Positions 1-9,425 of a DNA stretch of 64,000 nucleotides are shown here, piece after piece. This stretch comes from Bradyrhizobium sp. CB3481 (GTDB lineage Bacteria > Pseudomonadota > Alphaproteobacteria > Rhizobiales > Xanthobacteraceae): contig NZ_CP121647.1 in assembly GCF_029714305.1 (NCBI RefSeq), forward strand, positions 682,001 through 746,000, written 5' to 3'. Within the stretch, counting starts at the first letter, position 1; the number at the start of each line of letters is the position of its first letter. The notes beneath the pieces were generated by a model, which saw only the letters and a program-made list of their open reading frames with translations, was not told the DNA's origin and did no database searches. Both the position numbers and the translations under genes were made by a program.

Positions 1-819
1 CGCGTGATAACCATGGCGGCGCGCGATCTGCTTCACGGCCGAGCGGAACAGCATCATGTTGTCGGCAGGCACCAGCCCCTTGGTCGGCTGGAAGGTGAAT
101 TCGCACTGGCTCGGGCCGAACTCGACCTCGACCGAGCGCAGGGGCAGGCCGAGCGCCAGCACGTCGCGGCGGATGATTTCCAGCGCCGGCTCCATCTGGT
201 CGTAGCGCTGCTCGGTCAGATATTGATAGCCATGCGAGAGCAGGCTGACCGATGGCGGCCGCCCGGGCTGGCCGGCATCGTCGGGCGTCATGTGCGCATC
301 GTCGAGCTTGAAGAGGTGGAATTCGACCTCGAGGCCAGCGACGAAATCGAAGCCGCGCTGCCCGAGCTGGTCGATCACCCTGCGATAGAGGTGGCGTGTG
401 GCGAACGGCACCGGGCGGCCGTCGTTGAAATAGAGGTCGCAGAGCAGCCAGCCCGTGGTCGGCGCCCAGGGCAGCACGCGGAACGTGGTGGGATCGGCCA
501 CCATCAGCACGTCGGCGGCGCCTTCCATCTCCTTCATGCCAAAACCGCCGCCTGATGTGAACACCGGGAACACCGTCTTGTGCGAGGTGTCCTTGGCCAG
601 CATCGTGGTGGTGATGGAGCAGCCGCTTTCCAGCGATGCGATCGCCTCGCTCGCAATCAGCGTCTTGCCGCGCAGGATGCCATGCTGATCGGGGAACGAT
701 AGGCGGATGACTTCGAGATTCTTCTCTTCGACGATCTTGCGCAGGCGGGTGGCCACCTCGCGTTGTTCGTCAGACCAAAGGCCGTGACGTTCGACAAAAC
801 TCAAGGCGTTGCTCCCCAT
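1..819 (-). CDS. Glutamine-synthetase-like protein, N-terminal 273 residues (cut by left edge)
   Basis: The frame is open from the ATG at 819 to the window edge, so the C-terminal part is missing. The visible protein begins MGSNALSFVERHGLWSDEQ and carries the beta-grasp and early catalytic region of the GlnA superfamily, including GLEVEFHLFKLD and VEFGPSQCEFTF (Glu residues of the metal/ATP site) and KGLVPADNMMLFR. Its divergence from housekeeping GlnA suggests a gamma-glutamyl-amine ligase (PuuA, AtdA1 or FluG-like) that joins glutamate to an amine using ATP. It lies 98 bases downstream of a co-directed Rieske oxygenase, with a palindromic repeat between them. The family is clear; the substrate is not. 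Confidence 0.85.
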   Translation of the reverse strand, partial: MGSNALSFVERHGLWSDEQREVATRLRKIVEEKNLEVIRLSFPDQHGILRGKTLIASEAIASLESGCSITTTMLAKDTSHKTVFPVFTSGGGFGMKEMEGAADVLMVADPTTFRVLPWAPTTGWLLCDLYFNDGRPVPFATRHLYRRVIDQLGQRGFDFVAGLEVEFHLFKLDDAHMTPDDAGQPGRPPSVSLLSHGYQYLTEQRYDQMEPALEIIRRDVLALGLPLRSVEVEFGPSQCEFTFQPTKGLVPADNMMLFRSAVKQIARRHGYHA

Positions 820-822
820 CTT

Positions 823-906
823 CCGTCATTCCGGGGCGATGCGCAGCATCGAACCCGGAATCTCGAGATTCCGGGTTCGGCTCTGCGAGCCGCCCCGGAA
901 TGACGG
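823..906. repeat. Palindromic intergenic repeat (gtcattccggggcg type)
   Basis: The outer arms ccgtcattccggggcg and cgccccggaatgacgg are reverse complements. A second perfect palindrome fills the centre at 853-878, around an XhoI-like ctcgag. It sits between the Rieske and glutamine-synthetase-like genes and could form a strong hairpin in a shared transcript. Confidence 0.8.
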
Positions 907-917
907 TGCCACAAACA

Positions 918-2276
918 TCACTCCGCCGCCGTCAGATGCGTAACCTTCCCAGCGATCTCGCGCGGCACCGGCGCGGCCCAGGGCGCGCCGCGGCGGCGCT
1001 TGACGTCGACTTCCATCCAGTAGAGCTCCCAGCCCAGCGTCGGCCCGATGCCGTCCATTGTCGCCGGCCCCTGAATGCTGCGGGCCGTCGCGTCATCAAG
1101 AAACAGCATCGGCTTCTCGCCACCCACGACTTTCTCGATCTCCTGCCGCAGCAGGCGGCGGTACTGCACGATCGCCTTGTCGGAAGTGCCGAGATGCTCG
1201 TTGGTGCGGTCCTGGATCGGCCCCATCGATTCCACCGCCCACTGGTCATGGACGTTGATGTCGCTGCCCATGCCGGTATAGGTCGCGGTCGCCTGCTCGT
1301 GCGGATCAAAGCCGTAATCGTTGCTCTTGTTCTTGCGCGATTTGTAATCCGGCAGTTCATACAGCTCGAGCCGCTGGTCGCGCATCTTCTTCTTGTCGAC
1401 CGGCGCCGTATAGGAGGTGAAGATCGCGTACCAGTAGCAGTTCTCGTCATCGATGGGCACGTGCCACTGCGTGATCGTCATCTCCTGGCTCATCGGAATG
1501 ACGAAGCCGTGCGGGAAAAGCTGGTTGGTGACGCGCACATGCGTCCGCTCTTCGTCAAGCTCGCGCAGCGCGATCAGCCGCAGGCCATATTCGGTGTGCT
1601 CGACATTGATGATCGGGTTGTCGTATTCGCGCAAAATCTTCGTCATCGGCATGTCGCTGCTGGCGGATGCGCCGCGGAACTGCTTGCCATAGGCCGTGGA
1701 CGTGTCCTCGTCTTCGAAGAAGCGATGCAGGAACGAGGCGTGTGCCGGATCGATACCGACTTCGAGCGCCTGCAGCCAGTTGCAATTGATGTGGCCCTTG
1801 AACGCAAAGGTGTGGCTGTCGGGCGCGACGAAACAATCGATCTCCGGAAAGGCCGGCGGCTCGCCTTCGCCGAGATACGCCCAGAGAATGCCGCTCTTCT
1901 CGACCACGGGATAGGAACGCTGCCTGATGCCCTGACACAGCTTCGAGCCCTTCGGCTCGGCCGGCGTTTCCAGGCATTGGCCGGAGACATCGAACAGCCA
2001 GCCATGGAAGGCACAGCGCAGGCCGCCATTCTCGAGTCGGCCGAAGGCGAGGTCGGCGCCGCGATGCGCGCAGTGGCGGTCGATCAGGCCGTAGCGTCCC
2101 TGTTCGTCGCGAAACAGCACGAGGTTTTCGCCGAGCAGTTTGATGGGACGAACCGGCCGCGGTCCCTCGAGCTCGTCGACCAGCGCCGCCGGCTGCCAGT
2201 ACATCCGCATCAGCCTGCCGCAGGGGTCCTTGCGGCCGGTGCGGGTAATCAGGTCGTTCGCTTCCTGGCTCATCAT
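918..2276 (-). CDS. Rieske [2Fe-2S] aromatic oxygenase, large subunit
   Basis: This is a 452-residue non-heme iron oxygenase of the phthalate-dioxygenase/VanA superclass. The Rieske ligands are C69-x-H71 and C88-x2-H91 (RHCAHRGADL, LRCAFHGW). The mononuclear iron motif is D176-x2-H179-x4-H184 (DPAHASFLH). The ATG at 2276 has GGAGG eight bases upstream; the open frame continues upstream but overlaps the divergent regulator, so the later start is preferred. No reductase or ferredoxin gene is adjacent, so electron donors must be encoded elsewhere. It probably shares a transcript with the glutamine-synthetase-like gene. The substrate is unknown; an amide or ether-bearing aromatic is possible. Confidence 0.88.
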   Translation of the reverse strand: MMSQEANDLITRTGRKDPCGRLMRMYWQPAALVDELEGPRPVRPIKLLGENLVLFRDEQGRYGLIDRHCAHRGADLAFGRLENGGLRCAFHGWLFDVSGQCLETPAEPKGSKLCQGIRQRSYPVVEKSGILWAYLGEGEPPAFPEIDCFVAPDSHTFAFKGHINCNWLQALEVGIDPAHASFLHRFFEDEDTSTAYGKQFRGASASSDMPMTKILREYDNPIINVEHTEYGLRLIALRELDEERTHVRVTNQLFPHGFVIPMSQEMTITQWHVPIDDENCYWYAIFTSYTAPVDKKKMRDQRLELYELPDYKSRKNKSNDYGFDPHEQATATYTGMGSDINVHDQWAVESMGPIQDRTNEHLGTSDKAIVQYRRLLRQEIEKVVGGEKPMLFLDDATARSIQGPATMDGIGPTLGWELYWMEVDVKRRRGAPWAAPVPREIAGKVTHLTAAE

Positions 2277-2299
2277 GGCGAGGTCCTCCGGGTAGATTT

Positions 2300-2314
2300 G
2301 TTCGCCTATTGAAC
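2300..2314. promoter_or_regulatory. Candidate IclR operator in divergent promoter region
   Basis: The 94-base gap between the divergent Rieske and IclR genes holds GTTC-N7-GAAC (2300-2303 and 2311-2314), nested inside TAGA...TCTA. IclR-family proteins usually bind near-palindromic sites of this size in such gaps. The position fits; the sequence match is only suggestive. Confidence 0.35.
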
Positions 2315-2370
2315 TTTTGTGCGATTCTAGCGTAGGCTGGAGATGAGGCAAGCGGATTTTGGAGGCAGCG

Positions 2371-3162
2371 ATGCCCAAGCTTAAGCGCGCGGCGGACGCA
2401 GACAACCGCGGCGCGACCGATTTCATCGAAAGCCTCGACCGCGGCCTGCGGGTGCTGGAGGTGTTCGGCAGCAGCCAGCAGCCGATGACGCTGAGCGATC
2501 TCGCCAAGGCCGCCCTCCTACCGCGCGCCACCGCCCGGCGGATTCTCTTCACGCTGGAGCGCGCCGGCTTCGTCACCACCGACGGCAAGCTGTTTCGCCT
2601 GATGCCGCGCGTGCTGGTCTTGGCATCGAGCTATCTCGCATCCAACCACGTCGTCTCGGTGCTACAGCCGGCGCTCGATCGATTGTCGAGCGAGGCGCAG
2701 GAAATCTCCTCGATGGCGATCCTCGACGGCAACGACGTGGTCTTCATCGCGCGCGCCAGCCCGACGCGTATCTTTTCGGCAGGGATCGATATCGGCTATC
2801 GGCTGCCGGCGTTCTGCACCTCGGTCGGCCGTGTCCTGCTGTCGCGGCTATCAGATGACGAACTCGCTGCTGCGCTTGGCCGGATGGAGCTTACTGCGCT
2901 GACGCCGTTCACAGTCACCGACAAGAAGAAGTTGCTCAAAACCATCATCGCCGATCGCGCGCAAGGCTATTCGCTGGTCGACCGCGAAGCCGAGCCGGGG
3001 TTTCGCTCGGTCTCGGTGCCGGTGCGCCGCTATGACGGCGCCATCGTTGCCGCCATCAACATGGGCGCGCATGTCGACCGCGTTTCCGCGGAGGAGATGA
3101 TCGAGCGTTTCCTGCCGCGGCTGCAGGAGGTTGCCGCCTCGGTGAAATCGCTGCTGGTGTAA
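2371..3162 (+). CDS. IclR-family transcriptional regulator
   Basis: The 263-residue protein has an N-terminal winged helix (about residues 20-80, with LSDLAKAALLPRATARRILF as the recognition region) and a C-terminal IclR effector domain (about 85-260) of the PcaR/PcaU type: SSMAILDGNDVVFIAR, then GYRLPAFCTSVGRVLLS, then YSLVDREAEPGFRSVSVPV. The ATG at 2371 follows GGAGG by five bases; an earlier in-frame TTG at 2359 sits before that Shine-Dalgarno site and is unlikely. It is divergent from the Rieske/glutamine-synthetase-like pair and probably controls it in response to an aromatic ligand. It is followed after three bases by the GNAT gene, suggesting co-transcription. Confidence 0.92.
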   Translation: MPKLKRAADADNRGATDFIESLDRGLRVLEVFGSSQQPMTLSDLAKAALLPRATARRILFTLERAGFVTTDGKLFRLMPRVLVLASSYLASNHVVSVLQPALDRLSSEAQEISSMAILDGNDVVFIARASPTRIFSAGIDIGYRLPAFCTSVGRVLLSRLSDDELAAALGRMELTALTPFTVTDKKKLLKTIIADRAQGYSLVDREAEPGFRSVSVPVRRYDGAIVAAINMGAHVDRVSAEEMIERFLPRLQEVAASVKSLLV

Positions 3163-3165
3163 GAC

Positions 3166-3651
3166 ATGATAGTCAGGTTCGAAATGCCCGACGATATTGC
3201 GGCCATCCGCATCGTCCAGGAAGTCGCGTTCGGCCAGCCGGTCGAAGCGCAGCTGGTCGACGATCTCCGCGCGGCCGGCGACTGTGCGTTCTCGCTGGTC
3301 GCCGTGGATGACGGCATCGTCGTCGGCCATATCATGTTCTCACGGATGAAAGCACCGTTTCCCGCGCTGGCGCTCGCACCGGTCGCGGTGCTGCCGGAGT
3401 ACCGCCGGACAGGTTTTGCCAGCCGCTTGATCCAGCAAGGGATCGCGCGCAGCGAGGCTGCCGGCTGGCGGGGAATTTTCGTTCTGGGCGATGGCGCCTT
3501 CTATCGCCGTTTCGGATTCGATGCCACCAAGGCGGCGGGTTTTACGTCACCCTATGCCGGACCGCATCTGATGGTGCTGCCGCTTGGAGGAGGCGAGCTC
3601 CCGACCACCGGCATCATCCAGCACGCCTCCGCCTTCGCGAAGCTCGGATAG
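3166..3651 (+). CDS. GNAT-family N-acetyltransferase (YhbS-like)
   Basis: This 161-residue acetyltransferase has the acetyl-CoA-binding motif A region LAPVAVLPEYRRTGFASRLI followed by GIFVLGDGAFYRRFGFD, typical of the YhbS group. The C-terminal GGGELPTTGII is also usual in that group. It starts three bases after the IclR stop, so it is probably translated from the same message. The acceptor substrate cannot be predicted from sequence. Confidence 0.85.
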   Translation: MIVRFEMPDDIAAIRIVQEVAFGQPVEAQLVDDLRAAGDCAFSLVAVDDGIVVGHIMFSRMKAPFPALALAPVAVLPEYRRTGFASRLIQQGIARSEAAGWRGIFVLGDGAFYRRFGFDATKAAGFTSPYAGPHLMVLPLGGGELPTTGIIQHASAFAKLG

Positions 3652-3657
3652 CGTCCA

Positions 3658-3743
3658 CCGTCATTGCGAGGAGCGAAGCGACGAAGCAATCCATCTCTCC
3701 GCTTGTGGCGCGATGGATTGCTTCGCTACGCTCGCAATGACGG
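3658..3743. repeat. Palindromic intergenic repeat (cattgcgaggagc type)
   Basis: ccgtcattgcgaggagcgaag reads out and returns inverted as cttcgctacgctcgcaatgacgg, with inner arms gaagcaatccat and atggattgcttc. Related copies are at 40601, 41768 and 57457. Confidence 0.85.
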
Positions 3744-3795
3744 GGTTGGCGGCTCAAGATGACGGCGACAGGTGATGTGCTGCCCGACCTGCGCT

Positions 3796-4329
3796 TCAGG
3801 CGTCGAGCCTGAAATGGCGAACGATCCGCTGCGCGGTCACCGCGGCCGGATCGTTGCTCGTATCCAGCCTGAGGCAATCGGCGCGCGGCACCGCGGTGAG
3901 ATCATAGCGGTCGAGATCGCGGATCAGATGCTCGCCGGAAGATATTTTGCGCCGCGCCACGCGGTCGGGATTGCCGATCCTGCGCAAAGCCTCCTCACGC
4001 GAGCAGTGCAGGAAGACCGGAAGCAGTTCGCCGTCATAGCGCTGCATGATCTGCTCGACACGGCCGAAATACACGCGATCTTCGGGCTCGGCATAGCAGA
4101 AGGTTGTGACCAACAGCGGCACGTCCCGTTCGGCGGCGGCTTCGAACGCGGCTTCGCGGACGTTCTGAACCAGCTCCCAGAAGCCGGGCGCGCCAAAGTC
4201 GAAGACCGTCAGCGCCAGGTCGATCGCGGCGTGATTGTCCATCAGCCGGGCCGGCACGATCCGGAGCAGCGCCTTTGCGACGGTCAGTTTGCCGGCGGCG
4301 GGCGCGCCATGGAGGAAAAGCAGCTTCAT
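3796..4329 (-). CDS. Small P-loop kinase-like NTPase (AAA_33/zeta-type fold)
   Basis: The 177-residue protein starts MKLLFLHGAPAAGKLTVAKAL, a Walker A loop (GAPAAGKLT) at residues 8-16, and continues like shikimate or gluconate kinases with a lid region RRIGNPDRVARRKISS. The ATG at 4329 places the P-loop at the expected distance from the N-terminus; the longer frame from 4380 adds 17 unrelated residues. It stands alone between convergent and co-directed small genes. It may phosphorylate a small molecule; no substrate is indicated. Confidence 0.72.
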   Translation of the reverse strand: MKLLFLHGAPAAGKLTVAKALLRIVPARLMDNHAAIDLALTVFDFGAPGFWELVQNVREAAFEAAAERDVPLLVTTFCYAEPEDRVYFGRVEQIMQRYDGELLPVFLHCSREEALRRIGNPDRVARRKISSGEHLIRDLDRYDLTAVPRADCLRLDTSNDPAAVTAQRIVRHFRLDA

Positions 4330-4398
4330 GCCATCAGTATCGCGATCGAAGAGTGAGTGCGAGGGCACTCGGGGGCGCATGATATCAGATCAACCGCG

Positions 4399-4626
4399 CT
4401 AGCGCGGCGATAGGCGCTTGAGCGCGGCTTCGAGCGTCTCGAACGTGGCGACGATCTGCGGCGTTACCCGGTAATGTAGCGTCACCGCGACGGTCACGCC
4501 GACGAGTGTGGCGATAATCAAATACTGCGTCAGCAGCGCCAGCAGGATCGTGCGCAGCGGACGCCGCCGCGCCTTCGGCGGCCTGAAGCCGGCGCGCGGG
4601 AAGTCCTCATTTTCAAGCGTGCTCAT
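4399..4626 (-). CDS. Small membrane protein of unknown function
   Basis: The 75-residue protein has a basic, proline-rich N-terminus (RPPKARRRPLR), one hydrophobic span at about residues 26-50 and a short amphipathic tail ending ALKRLSPR. I do not recognise a family. The gene lies between the kinase-like gene and the PilZ gene on the same strand. Its ATG and composition are typical of a real inner-membrane mini-protein. Confidence 0.6.
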   Translation of the reverse strand: MSTLENEDFPRAGFRPPKARRRPLRTILLALLTQYLIIATLVGVTVAVTLHYRVTPQIVATFETLEAALKRLSPR

Positions 4627-4651
4627 GCGGCTATTCCAGACGAGGCCGCAT

Positions 4652-5011
4652 TCAATGCTCGTTCAATAGCTGATCGAGGCGCGATTTCAGCCGGCGGTTG
4701 GCGCGCTCGCTGGCGCGGAGCTTGCGCGCCCAGTCCAGCGTAACGACGCTGCCCGTCTCGTGCTCTTCGCAAAACACCAGGCCCGCCGCGTTGTGATCGC
4801 GCCAGACCAGGCGGGCGAGGCAGGTCAGGCCCTTGCGCGCGACCTCGAAGTCGACGCTGTCGGGCAGCATCGCCGAATTCTCGAATTCGATCTTGGCGCC
4901 GCGCGAGCTGAAATTGCGCACGACGCAGTCGACCGTCGAGTTGCGGCCGTTAAACGCAATCAGTCCGCCGTAATAGACCCGGTTTCTGTGTTGCAGGCGG
5001 CGTTCCAGCAT
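4652..5011 (-). CDS. PilZ-domain protein
   Basis: The 119-residue protein begins MLERRLQHRNRVYYGGLI and contains FSSRGAKIEF, matching the PilZ c-di-GMP pattern RxxxR followed by [DN]xSxxG in a weakened form (SSRGAKI in place of DISxGG). A basic C-terminal helix follows (WARKLRASERANRRLKSRLDQL). In-frame ATGs lie at 5023, 5014 and 5011; GGAG sits six bases before 5011, so that start is chosen. Single-domain PilZ proteins of this size are common in Bradyrhizobium and usually act as second-messenger receptors. Whether this one still binds c-di-GMP is uncertain. Confidence 0.78.
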   Translation of the reverse strand: MLERRLQHRNRVYYGGLIAFNGRNSTVDCVVRNFSSRGAKIEFENSAMLPDSVDFEVARKGLTCLARLVWRDHNAAGLVFCEEHETGSVVTLDWARKLRASERANRRLKSRLDQLLNEH

Positions 5012-5180
5012 CATCCTCTCCATTCCAATTAACGGATTGGTAACACAATTGGAGGGTGTGTTGCTGCCCCCGTGCGCATGGAATTTGCCAGGTGGTTAAT
5101 TTGCGCAAGGCACAACCGGCGCGAGCATGCGCCCGCATGGTGAACTCAGGCCAAGATGGATCGTTCAGAGGCCGGAACGG

Positions 5181-6086
5181 TCAGGACACCGCGCTGCGCA
5201 GGCCAAAAGCGTGCTTGTCGTGCAGCACCGGGGCCACGGCATCGCTTAAGCGCGCGGCCGCGGTGTCGACGGAAAGTCCCGCGGTATCGACCACGGCGGA
5301 GGCGCGGGCATAGAGCGGCTCGCGGCTGACCAGGATGTTGCGCAATTCGGCCATCGCGGAGCGATCATCGGCCATCGGCCGCAGGTCGCCCTGGCCGCGG
5401 ACGCGGGCCATGTGCTCTTCCGGATCGGCCTTGATCCAGATCGTGTAGAACGACGACAGGATCAGATCGAAGGTCAATGGCTCGGAGACGATGCCTCCGC
5501 CGGTCGCCAGCACCATCAGCTCCTTGCGGGCCAATAGCTGCGACAGCGCCGCCTGCTCCATCCGGCGAAAGCCTTCCTGGCCGTACAGCGCGATGATCTC
5601 GGCAACCGAAAGGCCGTTCTGCGCCTCGACCTCCTTGTTGAGCTCGACGAACTTCCAGCCGATCTTTTTCGCCAGCATTCGCCCTAGCGTCGACTTGCCG
5701 GCGCCGCGCAGGCCGATCAGCGCGATGCCGGCGAACGAGATGCGGCGCTGCGCGGCCGCCGCGCCGCCGGCGAGCGCGTCCTTGGCCTGCGCGATCTGTG
5801 CCGGCGTTGCCTTGCGCAGGAGATCGCGAATGACGGCCCAGTCCGGCGTCGGCTCGGCGGAGGGAATCAGGTCTTCGAGATGCGCGCCCATCGCGTTCGA
5901 CACGCGGCGCAGCAGCACGATCGAGACATTGCCCTTGCCGCTTTCGAGCTGCGCGATGTAGCGCTCGGAAATTCCGGAAACCTTGGCGAGCACTTTTCGC
6001 GACATGCCGCGCAGGGCGCGCATGGTGCGCACACGCTGGCCAAGCTGCTCGAGAAAGCCGGTTTCGGGGTCGCTGGCCTCGGTCAT
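5181..6086 (-). CDS. boxR: BoxR, benzoyl-CoA-responsive repressor (XRE + shikimate-kinase-like)
   Basis: The 301-residue protein fuses an N-terminal XRE helix-turn-helix (about residues 13-72, KVLAKVSGISERYIAQLESG) to a shikimate-kinase-like domain (about 118-285) with Walker A GLRGAGKST at 125-133 and ATGGGIV. This arrangement is the hallmark of BoxR/BzdR, which repress benzoate genes until benzoyl-CoA binds the kinase-like domain. The ATG at 6086 is the sensible start; the frame upstream overlaps the divergent ligase. It faces benzoate-CoA ligase across a 127-base divergent promoter region. Confidence 0.95.
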   Translation of the reverse strand: MTEASDPETGFLEQLGQRVRTMRALRGMSRKVLAKVSGISERYIAQLESGKGNVSIVLLRRVSNAMGAHLEDLIPSAEPTPDWAVIRDLLRKATPAQIAQAKDALAGGAAAAQRRISFAGIALIGLRGAGKSTLGRMLAKKIGWKFVELNKEVEAQNGLSVAEIIALYGQEGFRRMEQAALSQLLARKELMVLATGGGIVSEPLTFDLILSSFYTIWIKADPEEHMARVRGQGDLRPMADDRSAMAELRNILVSREPLYARASAVVDTAGLSVDTAAARLSDAVAPVLHDKHAFGLRSAVS

Positions 6087-6213
6087 TGCCCTCGTTCGGC
6101 GCTGCCACGGGTAAGGAGGTATTTCGGAAACATAATGCCGATGAGGATTGACAGCAAGCGTGGCCGGTGGCTTTCTATGAATTATAATTCTTAAAAACTG
6201 TGGGAGAAGCGTC
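6087..6213. promoter_or_regulatory. Divergent boxR/bclA promoter region with AT-rich palindrome
   Basis: The gap holds TTGACA at 6148-6153 and a perfect 12-base palindrome GAATTATAATTC at 6179-6190, with TATAAT inside it. The TTGACA-to-TATAAT spacing is 29, too long for one promoter. No TGCA occurs in this gap, so it lacks the canonical BoxR site found before boxC. Confidence 0.5.
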
Positions 6214-7776
<1,563 letters not shown>

Positions 7777-7783
7777 CCTCCGC

Positions 7784-7908
7784 GTGTCGTCCCGGTGAAC
7801 GCCGGGACCCATACGCCGCGGCCTCTGTTGTTCAGGAAGGTGTCGGCCATCCTGCCTATGCGAGGAGCCGCGGAGTATGGGTCCCGGCTCAAGACCGAGA
7901 CGACGAGC
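7784..7908. repeat. Palindromic intergenic repeat (gtcgtcccg type), imperfect
   Basis: gtcgtcccggtgaacgccgg followed by gacccatacgccgcgg returns as ccgcggagtatgggtcccgg and gacgac. The outer arms have diverged. It fills most of the gap between the ligase and hydrolase genes. Confidence 0.7.
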
Positions 7909-7948
7909 TTGCGAGTACGACGTCACGATCACTTTCGGAAAGCTTACA

Positions 7949-8767
7949 ATGACAACCCTAACCCCCCAAGGCTTCCTCACCGTCGGCGCCGCGCATCTCG
8001 AATACCGCATGATCGGCCCGTCGCCCGAGCACGCGCCGACCATTGTGATGCTGCATGAGGGGCTGGGATCAACGAAGCTGTGGGGCGATTTTCCCGATCA
8101 GCTTCAGGCCGCGACCGGGGCCGGCGTGTTCGTCTATTCGCGCGCCGGCTATGGCGCATCGACGCCGGTCAAACTGCCGCGTCCGCTCGACTACATGCAT
8201 GTCGAGGCGCTCGATGTGCTGCCGAAACTACTCGAGAAGATCGGCTTTCGCCACGGCATGCTGCTCGGCCATTCCGACGGCGCCTCGATCGCGGCGATCT
8301 ATGCCGGCTCGCATCAGGATCACCGCGTGCAGGGCCTCGCGCTGATCGCCCCGCACTTCATCGTCGAGAATATTTCCATCGCCTCGATCGCGCAGATCCG
8401 GACCGCCTACGAGACCACCAACCTGAAGGGCAAGCTGTCGCGCTGGCACCGGGACGTCGACAACGCCTTCTATGGTTGGAACGGCGCCTGGCTCGATCCG
8501 GACTTCCGCAAGTGGGACATTTCCGAACACCTCGCCTATATCCGCGTTCCCGTTGCGATCCTGCAGGGCACGAACGACCAGTATGGCACGATGCGGCAGA
8601 TCGAGATTGCCAGGGAAGAGTGCTACTGTCCGGTCGATGTGACTGTGATTCCACAGGCGGGACATCAGCCGCATCGCGATGCGCCGGAGGCGACGCTCGA
8701 TGCGATCAAGGAATTCGCAAACGCGGTGTTGCAGGTGGGGAGCGGCTCGCACAGAGGCGCCGCCTAG
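7949..8767 (+). CDS. Alpha/beta hydrolase of the box cluster
   Basis: The 272-residue hydrolase has the HEGLGS oxyanion region, the nucleophile elbow GHSDGAS, an acidic residue in GTNDQYG and the catalytic histidine in QAGHQPHRD. Alpha/beta hydrolases of this kind recur in benzoate box clusters and have been proposed to act on ring-opened or lactone by-products; that role is inferred. The ATG at 7949 is chosen because the frame upstream runs into the palindromic repeat. The DUF309 gene follows after 33 bases. Confidence 0.88.
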   Translation: MTTLTPQGFLTVGAAHLEYRMIGPSPEHAPTIVMLHEGLGSTKLWGDFPDQLQAATGAGVFVYSRAGYGASTPVKLPRPLDYMHVEALDVLPKLLEKIGFRHGMLLGHSDGASIAAIYAGSHQDHRVQGLALIAPHFIVENISIASIAQIRTAYETTNLKGKLSRWHRDVDNAFYGWNGAWLDPDFRKWDISEHLAYIRVPVAILQGTNDQYGTMRQIEIAREECYCPVDVTVIPQAGHQPHRDAPEATLDAIKEFANAVLQVGSGSHRGAA

Positions 8768-8800
8768 CGCGTTCGTGCCGGCGCGCGCCGGGAGGTCCCG

Positions 8801-9319
8801 ATGATCGCGCCATCCGGCAGCGCGGGCCATTTGCCGCTGCCGCGATGGGCCTATGTGCCCGGTATCTCCGAGAAAGATAGTGCCGATTACGAGACGCTGG
8901 CGCAGGTCACGGCGTTGGTGCCGGCGCGTTTCCATGGCTACGTGCCGGCGCGCCATCCGGCGCTGCGCTATGGCATCGCGCTCAACGACCACGGCTATTT
9001 TTGGGAAGCGCAGGAGATCCTGGAGGCGGTGTGGGCGGCAGCGCCGCAGGGCGGTCGCGAACGGACCTTGCTGCGCGCCTGCATCCTGATCGCGACCGCA
9101 AATCTGCGGCTGCGCATGCGGAAAGCCCACGTCACCGCGCGCCTGCTCGGCGAGGCGCTAACCGAGCTGGATGCCCTGGGGCTGCGCAGCGCCGGCGGCG
9201 ACGGTTTCGCCGACAGCTTTCCGGTGGCGGCGCTGACAGAGCTCGTCAGAGCGAGGCTGGCCCGGCCGCAGCTCGACATGGCCGATTGGGTGGCGTTTTC
9301 GGCTGCTGTCAGAACATGA
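8801..9319 (+). CDS. DUF309-domain protein
   Basis: The 172-residue protein carries the DUF309 signature, here HGYFWEAQEILEAVW (about residues 65-79), followed by a helical region with LLRACILIATANLRLRM. GGGAGG lies six bases before the ATG at 8801. The family is small, all-helical and of unknown function. It is placed between the cluster hydrolase and boxC, in the same direction, so it probably travels with benzoate catabolism. Confidence 0.8.
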   Translation: MIAPSGSAGHLPLPRWAYVPGISEKDSADYETLAQVTALVPARFHGYVPARHPALRYGIALNDHGYFWEAQEILEAVWAAAPQGGRERTLLRACILIATANLRLRMRKAHVTARLLGEALTELDALGLRSAGGDGFADSFPVAALTELVRARLARPQLDMADWVAFSAAVRT

Positions 9320-9365
9320 AGCAAAATGCATGTTCCGGCGTTTTTGGCTGGACGAAGTCTAAAAC

Positions 9366-9381
9366 ATGCACTATTGTGCAT
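9366..9381. promoter_or_regulatory. Candidate BoxR operator before boxC
   Basis: ATGCACTATTGTGCAT is a perfect inverted repeat (six-base arms, four-base centre) and also reads TGCA-N6-TGCA (9367-9370 and 9377-9380), the pattern reported for BoxR/BzdR binding in Azoarcus. Another TGCA sits at 9327-9330. It lies 45-60 bases before the boxC start, within the 106-base gap after the DUF309 gene. Confidence 0.7.
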
Positions 9382-9425
9382 CTAACGATCAGAACGTTAC
9401 CAGAGAAAACGACAGAGGGTGGCTC

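Noticed and set aside
900..2312. Long plus-strand open frame over the Rieske gene
   Set aside because: It is the antisense shadow of the Rieske oxygenase; it has no protein motif and an Arg/His/Asp-rich composition typical of such shadows.
6148..6188. TTGACA at 6148 and TATAAT at 6183 as one promoter for the ligase
   Set aside because: The spacing is 29 bases, too long for sigma-70; each may belong to different signals.
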